Part shown: one piece after another, positions 23,481-35,590 of the stretch | Numbering within the stretch: the stretch's first letter is position 1 | Layout: the number at the start of each line of letters is the position of its first letter | Source: Ifrita kowaldi | Taxonomy: Eukaryota > Chordata > Aves > Passeriformes > Cinclosomatidae | Length of the DNA stretch: 64,000 nucleotides | Assembly: GCA_013398055.1 (NCBI GenBank) | Contig: VZRS01006707.1 | Coordinates: forward strand, 135,963-199,962 | Direction: 5' to 3' | Translations under genes and position numbers: made by a program | The notes under the pieces: generated by a model | The model's database searches: none | Seen by the model: only the letters and a program-made list of their open reading frames with translations | Told to the model about the DNA's origin: nothing

Positions 23481-26400
23481 TAACAAAGTACACATGGCCT
23501 CAGCTTAAATTTAGCCTGTAACAAACCTGGAAAGTAACTGTGGGCATAGGCTGGCTGCATACCTGTTTCCCACTTCCCCTTTTAAAGGATCTCTGCTTGC
23601 TTCACTCCTTAGGGAGAAATTGAGATAAAGTAACTTCTAAGGTCCCATTTGAGACCTGCCTGATCTTAGTCTCCATCCACTCACTGGAACATTTAATTTA
23701 GCAAAAGTATCTATTTAGGATAGAGTCCAAAGTACAGACTCTATCCCATACTCCGCCCCATTTCTCTAATCATAACACCTCCCATAGGTGTGCCCCACGA
23801 GCAGGAGTCACACATTTAGCAACCCCAGGCTTTGACAGATTTGCAGCATAAGATCACAATCTGAGTAACATAATGATGGGTCATTAGCCTATGCCCCAGG
23901 CCTGCTGCGAGATCTCTGGCGCAAGAACGTACATGCCCCATGAACAAGCTGAGCCTTGCTCATTAAATATCAAAGGAATCATTCCTTTTATTTCAATATG
24001 GGTAACTGAAAACTGGTGGATCAGGAGCTGATTCACTGGAAAATCCAAAGTCTTCACCTCAAGAATGGGAGGGTCAGTCAAAAATGTCCCAGATAGGTGT
24101 AAGGAAACAGCTTCAGATTTTAATCTGCTGGTGAACTTTGAGATTCAAAAGGTTCTGGTATAAGCTTCAAACCAAGACATTCCCAAGGAGAAGAAGCAGT
24201 TAAGGTAATAAACATGGAGAATAATGGAAAAAAAGAAGAAACATACAACTCATCTTGAAGTACATCTGATTTGGTTTTTAAAGGTCAATTATAAAAAGTG
24301 CTGAGTAACATCAAGTACCTTTGACTTAACTGGTTGCACATTAACTCTGAACCACTGCCTGCTAAGCCAAGTTTTGGACTCTGCAGATACATTTAAAATT
24401 TACTGTGCTACAATGTTTTGCTTTTTGTTTTACACAGTTAGGCTTAATTCAAACTATTAACTACAATAAAATATCCAAATATTTAAAATAATATCTTAAT
24501 GATGTGACTGATCGGCAAGACCACTAATACAATGCAATATCAGAGGAACAAGCAATGCATTAAGTTAACAAAACCCGAAGAAGACAAATTTAAAGGCATG
24601 GTTTAAAAAGCTGTGGCACCAATATATTGATAAACTATGGTCCAGAAATGATAAATAAGAAGAAAAACTGGTTGTGCGGGAGTATAGTTAGCACCTTGGG
24701 AATCATTGTCAGCTCTGGTCTAACACAGCAGGATTTAGAAATTGTGTGACTGAGTCATATTATTCAAGTCACATTTTAAGTCTATGTGAGCTTTTCCTCC
24801 TTCAAACCTTATTTGTTAACTGCATTTCTTCTCAGTGTGAATGTTAAAATGCAAACATGCATTTAGAACTGGTGCATATCTCTACTTTTTTACATAAAAC
24901 GTGATTTTAATTGATAATTACCCTGTGTTTTATTGCTAATTAACTTCTATGTACACAGTAATTTAGCATTGCGCTTCAAACATTTTCTACTGCACTTTGA
25001 TCTGAGCAGCACTGCTCCACCTTGTTTGCTCTTGCCAACACAGCTCACAAGTTTTTGAGTGTATTACTGATTTTATTTCAGTTTAGGAGGTCTAGTCTCC
25101 TGTTTAAACACTTTGTATTTGCCCTGTTTTGCAATGGCTAACATTCATGCCATGAATGCTTACTCATTTTAGGGCAATACCCCTGTCACTGACTTTTTTT
25201 GGTTTGTGATCATGTATTTCCTGCATCTCCCTGTGTGGGGTTTCAGAAATGTTTGTGGGTGGAATCACAGTTGTATGATCATCCTTGACAAACTCGATCA
25301 TGATGACAAACTTGTCTGGATTTTACTGTCTCCTTTTTCACTGCTTCTATGTCTAACCACTTGGCTCATACAATATTCTTGCATCACAGTCCATCAATAA
25401 CACACTTTTTAATACTTCTGGGATTTTTCATCTACAATCTTCAATATTCATTCTTCTCACTTGGGTAACCATGTACTCTTTAGGCTTTCTCTTGAACTAT
25501 TTCTGTTTGCAGAACAGGATATTCACCCTACTGCTGATTCATCCTTATAATGGACAGGACTGCGAGAACTGAATCTTTTAAGTTTTCTTTACACACATTC
25601 CTTTTTCTCTCCTCCCCTCCCTTCTCCTATCTTCCAATTTGAGCTATAGCTATGTTCAGCACTCCAGAGAAATGAAAAATGTCCAGATGTTGTTTATATA
25701 CATACACCTGCCAGCTAATGAGTTAATACATGATATTTGTTTTTATAATAGTACAAACACTCTTTAGTTGCCCCCAAATATTTGCTGCTAGCAAAGACTG
25801 CAGTATTCCCAAGGCAAATTAAACTGAATTACAGCAATGAAAAATAAAAAGTACATTTTGAAGGTTACAAAGTCAGCTATTAGAAAGTTAAAAAATCGCA
25901 GAATTGTAGGCCTTTAATCAAGGTAAGTATAATGTAGTTACATTAATTTTTCACTACAACTTTGCCAAATTCTGAATACATAATCTTGTGCAGCGAGTAC
26001 AGCATTCTTCAAAATTTTGTTATGTTACTCAGAGCATACAACTGACTACCTTACTATATTGCAAATATAAATCCTGTTTAGGGTACACCAGCATTAATAT
26101 TTTCATGGATGCTCATCAGCAGGGAAGTTAAATGCTGGGGTTTTTTTATGCTAAGAGTGTTTTACATGTTCAAAGGGCAAGTCCTGAATACACCACTGTT
26201 TTTTATAGCTAGTTACTATAGATATGATGGTATAGAAATTATCCACAGAAATGGACGGAATATAACTATCAAGGAGAATCTTTAGTTAACTTAGCCAGGA
26301 CAGTCACTGCTCTAGCAGTCATCCCCTTGCCTCACCAGGCTCCCATATGCAACAAAAAAGAAGCAGGAGTTCTGCAGTGTCTTTGACTACATAATCTAGG

Positions 26401-28600
26401 TTTATCTGTAAAGCTCATTTCTAAATTACTTCCTCATAGATATGTGTATATATTAAAATTTTCTCATTAAAAACTCAGAGTGAAAATATGAAAATTCTTC
26501 CACATGGCATCTGTAACACAGCTCCCTTTTTATTTAACTTCCAGAATAGGATGTCTCGCTTTCCCATAGTCCACATCTTAGATTGCCAGTCTATTTTCTT
26601 GCAAAGGTACAGACTCTACAGCTTCAGAATGAGGGGAATCAATGGCTTATCTGGTGGCATACTAGCTATTCCTTCTTCTCCTTCAGTGAATGAGTTTTAT
26701 GCCAGATGAGGAAGTAACCAGTTCTCACTGTGACCACATGATAGCTGTAACAGAAGGGAAAAAAAAGATGGGCTTGCATGACTTGTGGCACAGGTGGTAA
26801 TACAGAGAAACAGGACCATGTCTGTTGAGGCTCTGCAGCTGTACAAAGTAAAATTGCAGCTAGGAAGATGCAGCATTTTCTGTTGGTCCTTTCTCATCTT
26901 GATTGCCTTGCCCATCGCTTTTATGTTTTCCCAGGGTCAATTTTTGACCCAAATCCCTTTCTTCTTTCCCAGTGAGACTCAGCCTGCAAACTGTAGGAAC
27001 CATCTCAGAGGATTTTTACCTAAGTCCTCTTGGCTTCTCCTCTCCCACACTGTCATTCCCACTCATTTCCAGTTCCACCTCTGTTCTTGGATTTCACCTT
27101 TGAGTCATATCACAATTCCACATCTTAATCTCTACACTGAGGCAGCTGCCAGTCTGTCACATTTCTCCTCAAAATCTTATCTATTCTTACTGTCATCTCA
27201 TTTCCTTTGGGTCCCAGATTTCATCTTGCCCATTCATCCTCAGTTTTCCCTCATATGTTCCTAATCCTCCTTTTTTCCCCTTCTTGGCTCCCATTCATGA
27301 TCTCTTTGCCTATTCAGTTCCTGTCCTTGTCCCTGTAGAACTCTCAGCTTCTATTTTTTTCTGACGAGTCCATATGTTGATGTATGTAGCAAGTATGTGT
27401 TTGGCATGGTATTCCACATGATAGTGGGAAGTGGGACCAAGAGATTTGACGTGCAGGGATAGATGAGTGGGACTCCTCAGCCATCTCAGCGTGGGATCTC
27501 GTTCAGAGCTCAGGCCGATCGGCTGTGATTGACGCAGGAGGCCATGGGAGAGAGCCTGCAGTGCTGTGTTACAAAAGCATTAAATGCAGATTGGCGTGTA
27601 CTTGAAGGAGAGAACACAAAGTGAGAATCAAATTATTAGTCTTGAATCAAGTGAGATTTAAAAGGTCTGTAAGCCTTTTCGTCCTACACTTAAATCACTG
27701 CATTTCCCTTTGCCTGTATTCTAGCAGGAAGGGAGACAGAAAGCAGGGAACAAAAAGGCTTTTAGTTTCATTGCCCTGAATTCAGCCTGATCTCTATTAG
27801 CTCAGAGCTTCACTTCCAGAGAAAACAGCTGCTGAGCTAAGAGCTGGAAGCAGACCCAGTTCCAGTGGCATCTTCACGGAGTGAAGCCCCAAAGGTCCAG
27901 CAGGTCATTAGAGTATACAAAACCTCTTTTCTTGTGGGGCTTATAACCTAAATAAATTTGGACAGATTATCTTTGACACAGAGGTTAATTTGTTGACCCC
28001 ATTTCAAAATTGAATGCCACTGCCATTTCTCAAAATCACTAAAAATGTTACTACGGGTATTTCTCTTTAGCATTGTTCACAAAAATACGCAATTTTTTTT
28101 TGGTTGAAATACTTCATGCACCCTTAAACTGAAGGCAAGAATAGCCTTGCAGTATTGCAACTGCAATGGTTAGGGCAGATCAAAGCTACAAGCTGTTGAA
28201 AACAACCTTTGAATGAGTAGTGCTGGGTGAGTGGAAAAGTAAGCCTTGTTCCCGCTGTTGCTTATGACACATATGTCACTGGTGTTTCAATGGTAGAGAA
28301 TCTGCTCTTGTCTAAGACTGGGAGCTTAAATCCTTGTGCACATGAAAGCTACCCAGCAGAACAGGCATTTGTCCATGTGCTGCATATAGCAAAATCACAC
28401 TGTGATGTGTAAAATACTGTACAGATTGCAGTATATACTGTTCAAAGTTTATTTTGAGTCTTCTGCATTTTCATAAGACAAAAAAATATGATCTATATCA
28501 TCTTACAACATTGGCAGTATGAAACATACACACAGTATGCATTTTGAACTGTAGCATATGTACAGAATGTTCACAATTTAAACAGGAGAAATGTAGCTGA
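23481..28600. other. Unique non-coding DNA, no gene recognised
   Basis: Begins at the broken end of the CR1 ORF1 fragment. Contains a perfect hairpin at 23718-23746 and an AT-rich stretch at about 24830-24970 with several TAATTA/AATTA words. The 159-codon open frame at 26785-27264 (plus strand) is pyrimidine-rich and translates to serine-, leucine- and phenylalanine-rich sequence without a recognisable domain; I treat it as non-coding. Confidence 0.55.
23718..23746. repeat. Perfect 10-bp hairpin, 9-nt loop
   Basis: GGATAGAGTC and GACTCTATCC flank a 9-nt loop. It is followed by no T-run and has no recognised function. It lies about 240 bp beyond the broken end of the CR1 5' fragment. Confidence 0.8.
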
Positions 28601-28601
28601 G

Positions 28602-28650
28602 CATCTATCTATCTATCTACCTATCTATCTATCTATCTATCTATCTATCC
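28602..28650. repeat. ATCT (GATA-type) tetranucleotide microsatellite
   Basis: About twelve CTAT/ATCT units with one interrupting C near 28620. This is the longest tandem simple repeat in the window and is likely to be length-polymorphic. Confidence 0.95.
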
Positions 28651-30940
28651 AACTCTGTAGGCTTACTACCAGAGTATTAGGAACCTCTCTGAAATCTGTC
28701 CAACTGAAAAGCCCTGCAAGCTTACCTTATGAATTCTCTATCCCTCCCCCCAAATCCGTAAGTACTTGCAAATGCCTTCACCTCTCTCCAGCCTGCAGTT
28801 GTTTCTAGAAGTTTTCCAATACTGACAAAGGACACTTGAAGAAACTTGTCAAGGAGCCACTACTACCATCACTGAATAACAGCAACTACACCCCACCAGT
28901 AAGAATAACAGCTGGACACAGCTGTATCCAACAGGAGTACAACATTATCCATTTCCAAATATAACAGTATTTGCATTTGTCTCCCCACTTACGACCATGC
29001 TGCAGCGAGAGCTCTTTAAAGATCTCATGACAGCTTGAAAACTGAAAATCCCTCCAATTCTTAATAAACTACTTTTCCAACATGAGGCCATATCACTATA
29101 GACTCGGCTTGCACATTCTGAAAATTAAACTGATTTCCTCTTTCCTGCTAGAGCTACATTAAAGGGAACTGTTCTGCCTCACCCTTTTTCTCCAGTTAGC
29201 TGAGATGCCAATATCTAAGGATACATCTATTATAATTTTAACTGGGTACGTTATGTGTAAATATCATCCAGTTGGATTTGCATTGACGTAATTCATACTA
29301 TATATAAGACATCAAATTTAAACATGTTTTAGCTTCTAGCTCTTTGAGATTCCTTCACTAGTTAAGAATTTAATCCATCCTCTTGGACTTTTTAAATGGT
29401 TGACACAGAACAGCACTCAGCATTCTTAGGGGACTTAGGACCTTTCAGGGTTTGCTCCCTGTATTTCAAAGTGGTCGTGGTGTGGTTCAAAATGCTTTTT
29501 GGTGTGTGGGGTGGGTTTTTTTTTCATCTGCAATTCACCTGAGACAGTACTTTCAGCAAACATGAAAAGTGCAAACTAAAATAAGATTGTTGTAACCCTC
29601 TTCACACCTTTTGCCAGAACTACAATGATCTTGGTGTTTTGATGTTTTGATTATGGATGAGGGCTTACTCTAGCTGTCAACAGCTATTTAATTGTATGTG
29701 GACAGTTATTTCTCAGCAAACTGAACTGAAACACTAAATTTTCACAGCAGAGGTCACTTGCAAAATGAGTAATATTTTACTGTGTAATGACTTACAGTGC
29801 AATGCTTTTCAGTTCTGAATTACTCCTTTTCCATGAATTTACAGGACTAAGAAACCCCTTGGGATTCCCAAACTGGGGATTTCAAATACATTTACCTCCA
29901 AAAAATTCTAAAGAACTACAAGTAAAGCGTTAGTTTCTCTTATGGTTTCCCTCCATGCATCATATTGCACAATAAGGCTGTCTCATTTTTTGATCTCAGG
30001 AGGGATAGACAGCTAATGTTTTTGAGCAATGTTGCTCAGATTTGGGTCACTTTTAATGTGAGACACACTAATTAGATTTTCCCTGATTAATACAATGGCA
30101 TTTTTAACTATTTCAATGCAACTAAAAGGAATGTCTGAGGAAGAAGACACAGCTCTGATGATTGCAAACCCTCAGATATGCCTCAGGCTCTTAAAAATGA
30201 TGAAATCTGTTAAAGTCAGGAAGGTTTTTAGTTAACCGGCTTTTTTATCTGCTGAGATACATTTGGGACTCCACAATTGTGAAAAAGCTTACAACAGGAC
30301 AAGTCAGAAGACTGGTGTTCTACAATTTGTTTCCAAGATGAAAGGAATATATAAACCACCAAACATTATGAAACACACAACATATGATATTGCACGCGGC
30401 CAAAAATGAGCATGAACTTGTCTGTCAGCATTCAACCAAACCACAATTCCAAAGCCTGAAGGATCTCACTCCATCTCTCAGTGTGAATTCGGATTGAAGA
30501 GTATCTTACATCACAGCAGCATTTGAATGTACCTTGTACCAAATGGCAGTGGAGCTGTAAGGTACGGCTGCTACCCTGGTTAATTCGTAAGTCCCTGCCC
30601 TGCTACGAAGTATCAAACTCCCTGGACTTCTTTGCCACTCCACCTCATCCCACTTCCTCAGGCTGGGGATGTCCCCATTGCCTCAGTTTTTTGTCTCTCA
30701 CCTCCTCCTCTCTTCAGCATAACACACCAGAGGAGCTGGCACAGTGGGAAGACTGGATCCAGTTTCTTCTCATAGAGCACAACGTTAAGAACCGACCCCC
30801 GCTATTTGTATCTCATTTATCATACCTCAGATTAAGTTTTATGAAGTTGTGGGATGTTGTCTTGCTTTTTAAGGGGACACATATGAATTTATCTGTATCA
30901 AAGTATTATCAGGTATCTGTATCAAAATCAAGCGGAGGTC
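28651..30940. other. Unique non-coding DNA upstream of the CpG island
   Basis: AT-rich with no recognised gene or repeat. An open frame starts at 30523 and runs into the island (191 codons to 31098); its first part lies outside GC-rich DNA but shows no domain or family resemblance. A short direct repeat TATCTGTATCAAA occurs at about 30890 and 30914, just before the island. Confidence 0.55.
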
Positions 30941-31011
30941 AAAGGGCTGCCAGAGCTGCTACCTGTCCGAGTCTGGCACCGTTCTCACTGGGGACACGCC
31001 ACCGCCACGCC

Positions 31012-31047
31012 GCCACCCGAGGCCACGTTGCCACCCTAGGCCACGTC
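31012..31047. repeat. 18-bp tandem duplication in CpG island
   Basis: GCCACCCGAGGCCACGTT at 31012-31029 is followed directly by GCCACCCTAGGCCACGTC at 31030-31047, identical at 16 of 18 positions. It sits on the left shoulder of the island. Confidence 0.85.
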
Positions 31048-31211
31048 TGCGGGGCACCGAGACCCTCCCGGGTTGCCGTGACGGCTGAAAGTGATTGAAG
31101 GGCGGGGAGCATGGAGATTCCCCCCATCTTTCCCGGGTCTCCGTCCCAGGAGCTTCCCACCGCATCGGAGCCTTTTCCCGGCACGCCGAAGGCCGGGGCT
31201 TCCCCTCCGCC

Positions 31212-31234
31212 GGGAGGCCGCGGGGGCGGGCGGG
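31212..31234 (+). other. G-quadruplex-forming motif
   Basis: Four G-runs of three or more (31212-31214, 31222-31226, 31228-31230, 31232-31234) separated by loops of 7, 1 and 1 nt fit the G3+N1-7 rule. Such motifs are frequent in CpG-island promoters and hinder sequencing, which may relate to the ambiguous base 95 bp downstream. Confidence 0.7.
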
Positions 31235-31328
31235 CGCGACCCTCCCCGCGTCGGGCGCTCCCCGGGGAGGAGCCGGCCGGGTCGCACCGGGCCCGCTCGC
31301 CAAGTCCGGCTCCGAGCAGCCAAACCCA

Positions 31329-31329
31329 N
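31329..31329. other. Ambiguous base (N) in the island
   Basis: The only non-ACGT symbol seen in the window. It lies in GC-rich DNA, between AACCCA and GACCGC. It may be one uncalled base or a placeholder for a small gap; if the latter, the reading frames across the island are unreliable. Confidence 0.95.
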
Positions 31330-31630
31330 GACCGCGGGCGGGGGCGGCCGCTGGCACGTGGGATTCTGGCCTCGCCTGCCGTGGGTGCGTGGAATCCCGT
31401 GCTCCAAAAGGAGCTGTGGACGTAGCATATCCCCGGGCAGTTCGGCATGTGTGAGCATACGCGACGCTGAGAACCTGACCGTGACTCTGCGCCCCATGCA
31501 GCAGGAGAGACCCAGAGCGGCCCGCGGCAGCTGTCCCGCGGAGCCCGAGGTGCGCTGCCCGTACCTGGTGCCGCTGCCGCCGCGGGGTTGCGACATCGGC
31601 CCTCTCTGCCCTGCTGTTTGTGCCGAGTAG

Positions 31631-34600
31631 CTCGGGTCATGGACATTCTCGTGACTTATGTTAGTGTCTCTCACGCTGTTGCCTTTAGTTTCTTCCAAGT
31701 GTGCGATCTATAAACTCAAAGAAGGTACACACTTGTTTTGGGACGCTTCAAGAAGAACTTGAAGGTTTTTTTGAGGGGAAAAGAAGCACTGGAACTATGC
31801 TTTCTGAATACCTGTTACTTTATATGCCGACATTTTCCCAGGTATTTTTCACTTGATGAAGTGAAATGCTTGGCCACTTGAAGCCAGTACTTGATGCTCT
31901 TCGGTGTCTCTTCTGTCGCTGATGAATAAATGCGTGTAAAGGCTGACGGAGGAGGAGTGAAGAAGGGGAGGGATCAGTATTCACTGGATTGTTTGCTTAT
32001 TCTTAATTCATAAAATGAGATGCGTAGAAAATAATAGATGTAATTCTGTGTAAACCATTACTTTTCCTAGTAATTGTAAGTTATTTTTGGAAGACATAGA
32101 CAAGCAAATGCAAAAAATAAATTGCACTACTAGGTTCTAAAAAAAAGTTAGGCAGTGTGGCAATTTTTAGACCAATACCCCTAACTTTGGGACCGTGTAT
32201 AGAATGAATTGAAAACCAGTGAAAATTCGTGTTTTGATCCCAGAAGGTATCTGTAAACAGAGATGGGTTATTTCCATGATGTCTGGTTTGGAACCATTAT
32301 TATACAGGTTTTGACATAGAGAGCCCAATCCATTCCTTAAGTGAGGCATCCCTCCCATCCATCCCAATGTTTGAGTGGGGTCATCCCATAACACAAGCTA
32401 CTTGACAGAGTAGTCTGCAATGCAGCTTCATGGTTCAGCTCAGTTTATGAAATGGAGAGCTGCTGTTTGACAGGTCACTCCTCCTCACCATCATCCGTGT
32501 TGCTTATCTTACCCTCTGTGAGGTTGCTCTGGGAGTTAAACACATAAAAACTATTAATTTTTTTGATAGGTTTAGTTTGCTACCAGTCTAGCTCCCTAAA
32601 GAACATCAGTGCAGGAAACAAAAGGGGAGCAAGGAGGCAAATGGGATTGGGTGCCAGGCAAATGGGATTGGGTGTCTTTTTAAGGCTAGGAGATATTATA
32701 CTGGCTCAGCCATATTATAAAATTGTGCCTGTCATTAGTTTAAATTCTAATACAATTGTAAAAGACAGAATTTTTGAAAATGGGAACAGGCAAAGCTCTT
32801 GCTTGTAAAGTTTTCAACCAGATGTGAGTGGTAGGGAAAAAGGATCAAAGAACCCATTTTGAATTATTTTTATACCCCTTATGTCTGTAGAGTTTTTTAA
32901 GTGCACTCTTTAGAGTCTACAGCAAAATGGTTTGGATGTTTGTGTCACAGCAGAATGATGTTATACAGAAGACCTCACAAGAAGGCGTACTGTCTTGCCC
33001 CGAAAACCAAACTGCTGTTTGATTAATTAACTACTTGAAAGCCTGTGCTGTTTCTCAAAGTGTGCAAAGCACTAGCAAGCAAGCAACTGCAAATAACAAA
33101 TGGTAAAACCCAGCAACCTCTGTGTGGCACAGCCCTCAGCATAAGGTGCTGGTGTTGAGGCGCTATCCTCCTCCAGAAAATGTGCGATTAATTCTTTTAG
33201 CATAAAGAAAGAAAAGAAATTGTGCATGGTCTGTAGAGGTGCCTAGCAGCAGCCTGGCAGTGTTCAACAGCCATTTCTGATCTGTGGGAAGAAAAGGGTG
33301 CAGTGGATTAAAAAATGGGGTTAGAGCTTAGTTCAAGCTTCTCAGATTTGGTGCAAGTCTGTGATCTTCCTTATCTAATCCTTATTGGTTTATCCATCAC
33401 CATGTGTCCTCCACTTGTCAGATTTCTTCCTTCCCTTTCTTCTGTTTGAATCTAACAAACCCTGTAGCAGGTGGGCTACCCCCTACCCTCCCTCAGGAAT
33501 CCACTGTAAACATTTGGGAACCTGTTGACATAGGGAGTGTTGGCAAATTACTGCATAAATAAATGCCAAAGTCAAGGCTATATTCCTGGTCATGGATCAC
33601 ACCCATTTGGACAGAAACACTGACAATGTGGAGCTTGCCTATGCTGGAAAAAGTGTTTCTACTTCAGGTATGCATGTGCTTTTATGTAAGTTAATATGTT
33701 GCCTTAATGTTGGGATGATTGTAGCAGTGTACAAACTCTGTATAAGGGAATTGTTGTGTTTAAGGTACCAAGATAAGCTTTACCAGAATAAGCAAATTTG
33801 ACATCTTAAGCACAGCCCTGCATGGATTCCATCAGGATCACTACAGTAGGCAAGTGTGTGTATATATAAATGAAGAACTTACGTAAGTAAATAAATATCA
33901 CTAACTGCGCTTCAGAGTTCTGTATGTTTGTTTTGCTGGGTGATATCTCTCCCCGGCTTGACTGAGGCAAAGCATAGCCACCTTTGTGGCTCTTGAGAGT
34001 TACACATCTAGGAGGATAATGAGGGTTTGTACATCCTCGAGAAGAGAACTCCCTAAATCCATCTCTGGTGCTCCTTAAGCAGATGTTACAGGATTTCCCT
34101 TTTTTGGTGTGAGGTGCTTCCCCTCTGTTTCCTCTCAGGCTGAGGTGCTCTTTACTGGAGAAAAGCTTTTGCCAGAAAAGGTGTGGTATTGACTTAATCT
34201 GCTGTTCCCTTTTTCTGTAATGCAGTTGATGTAACTTGACATTACAAGATTTGAGGGTAAGTTCAGTACTAGTTTTCTTAGAGATAGGGTAGAAAGGAAG
34301 AGGAATTTCCTTTTGTATAAATGCTTATCATTTGAGTGCTTGTGGCAGTAATAACACAAAGGAAACTAATTGGAGTCTTTGCCAGGTTTTGTATCACAGA
34401 TGGTGAAGAAACAGAAGTAGAACAAAAGTTTCTGTAATCACAGAAAAAATTAATTTGAGTTAAACTCAATGTCAAATGAGTCTCAGTGCCTTCTGCATGC
34501 TAAGAGAGATTTCCCTCTTACTGGTTAATGAAGAAAAGCCTATCTAGGCTGTTTGCTGGGGAACGTGTTTTCTCCAGAGAGCACTTCCTTTTTGCTGCTG

Positions 34601-35364
34601 CACAAAAGTATTTCTGCTATGGCAAAACCTGATGATTTCCTAGCTTGGTGACTGTACAGATTATTCTCCTTTGCCTTTATGAAATAATGTCTTATGTCAG
34701 TCTCAGCCTTATGTGGTTTTCTTTTGGTGTTTTCAAACTGTTTTTCCACTAGCTGTACACAGTCTCATGGAGCAGGAGGTGAAGCTGACTCCCATTTATC
34801 TTCCAGCAGTGATGCTGCCCAAGTCAGGGAGGGGCCCTTGAGATCCCCAGGGGCTGTCTCCTGCTAACTTCCATAGGTGTAGTACTATTCCACTTTTTCT
34901 TGCTCAAATTGATGCATGTTTTTGGCTCCTAGTGTTCATTGCATGTCCATGACTGAAAATGGTCACAGATTGAAACCAACAATTTGTGGAAAAGGCTAGG
35001 GTGTTCTCTGGCTCCCTCCTTGAAGAACCGATGCTGCAAATTACTAGGAAGAAGAAGAGGCTCAGGCTGACCACAGATTAAAACCACTGCCTTAGGGGAA
35101 GGGGACAGTGGAGAGAATTGGAACAAAGTTTGTTGTGTCCCTATTTATCTATTGGAATTGAATCCTTCTCCTAAGGTTTGCATCCCAAAATTTTTCAGAT
35201 AAAGAAAATACAGACCGAACCTGAAAAGAGTCATTAGATGTTTATAACTGCTTGGAAAGTTAACACACATCTGATGTCAGCTGCATCAATGACAGGGTTT
35301 GTAAAAATGATTCCCTCTGCAATTCTATTGTTTTAACATGAAAGAAGGTAGATTTACATTACAT
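31631..35364. other. Unique non-coding DNA downstream of the CpG island
   Basis: If the plus strand is transcribed from the island, this would be the start of a long first intron; AAG|GTACAC at 31725 is a possible donor. No coding exon was recognised. A 21-bp tandem duplication at 32635-32676 is the only repeat seen. Confidence 0.5.
32635..32676. repeat. 21-bp tandem duplication
   Basis: Two adjacent copies, each with the core GGCAAATGGGATTGGGTG. They differ at one position (GCC against GTC at the end). High identity implies a recent event or gene conversion. Confidence 0.9.
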
Positions 35365-35590
35365 AATAGGAAGAATTCTTATGGGGAGGGTGATGAGACA
35401 CTGGAAGAGGTTTTCCAGAGAAGCTGTGGCTGCCCCATCCCTGGAAGTGTTCAAGGCCGCGTTGGATCCCCATCCCCTTTGAGCCACCTGGTCTAGTGGA
35501 AGGTGGCCCAGCCCGTGGCAGGAATTTGGAGCTAGAGGATCCTTAAGGTCCCTTCTAACCCAAACCATTCCATGATTCTGTAGGATTGTA
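35365..35590 (+). mobile_element. CR1 LINE, 3' end
   Basis: Sense-oriented avian CR1 terminus. ATAGGAAGAATTCTTATGGG at 35366 starts the match, with GAAGAGGTTTTCCAGAGAAG at 35404, CCCCATCCCTGGAAGTGTTC at 35433, CACCTGGTCTAGTGGAAGGT at 35485 and the 3' end CCATGATTCTGTAGGATTGT at 35570. Only the last codons of ORF2 and the 3' UTR are present, the commonest form of CR1 in bird genomes. Confidence 0.93.

Larger units (their letters stand above)
30950..31630. promoter_or_regulatory. CpG island, probable promoter
   Basis: An abrupt change from AT-rich DNA to very GC-rich DNA with dense CpG, about 0.7 kb long, standing alone in the window. It carries GC boxes (GGGCGGGG at 31100-31107, overlapping GGGCGG units at 31224-31234 and 31336-31347), a CACGTG E-box at 31355-31360, a TGACG half-site near 31079, a G-quadruplex motif and a short tandem repeat, with no clear TATA box. 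In vertebrates such isolated islands usually mark transcription starts, often bidirectional. Neither strand shows a first exon I can name. On the plus strand an ATG at 31111 has a good Kozak context (A at -3, G at +4); on the minus strand CAG|GTACGG near 31564 and CAG|GTAGCA near 30961 look like donors. Direction is unresolved. Confidence 0.85.

Noticed and set aside
26785..27264. 159-codon open frame with a hydrophobic segment that could be read as a membrane protein
   Set aside because: Pyrimidine-rich low-complexity sequence gives leucine, serine and phenylalanine by default; no start context or homology supports it.
30523..31098. 191-codon plus-strand open frame running into the island
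   Set aside because: No family resemblance; the second half is GC-rich and stop-poor, and the first half is of a length reachable by chance in this amount of sequence.
30939..31646. 235-codon minus-strand open frame across the CpG island, with other long frames of both strands overlapping it
   Set aside because: All six frames are long here because GC-rich DNA lacks stop codons; frames overlap on both strands, cross an N and show no domain.
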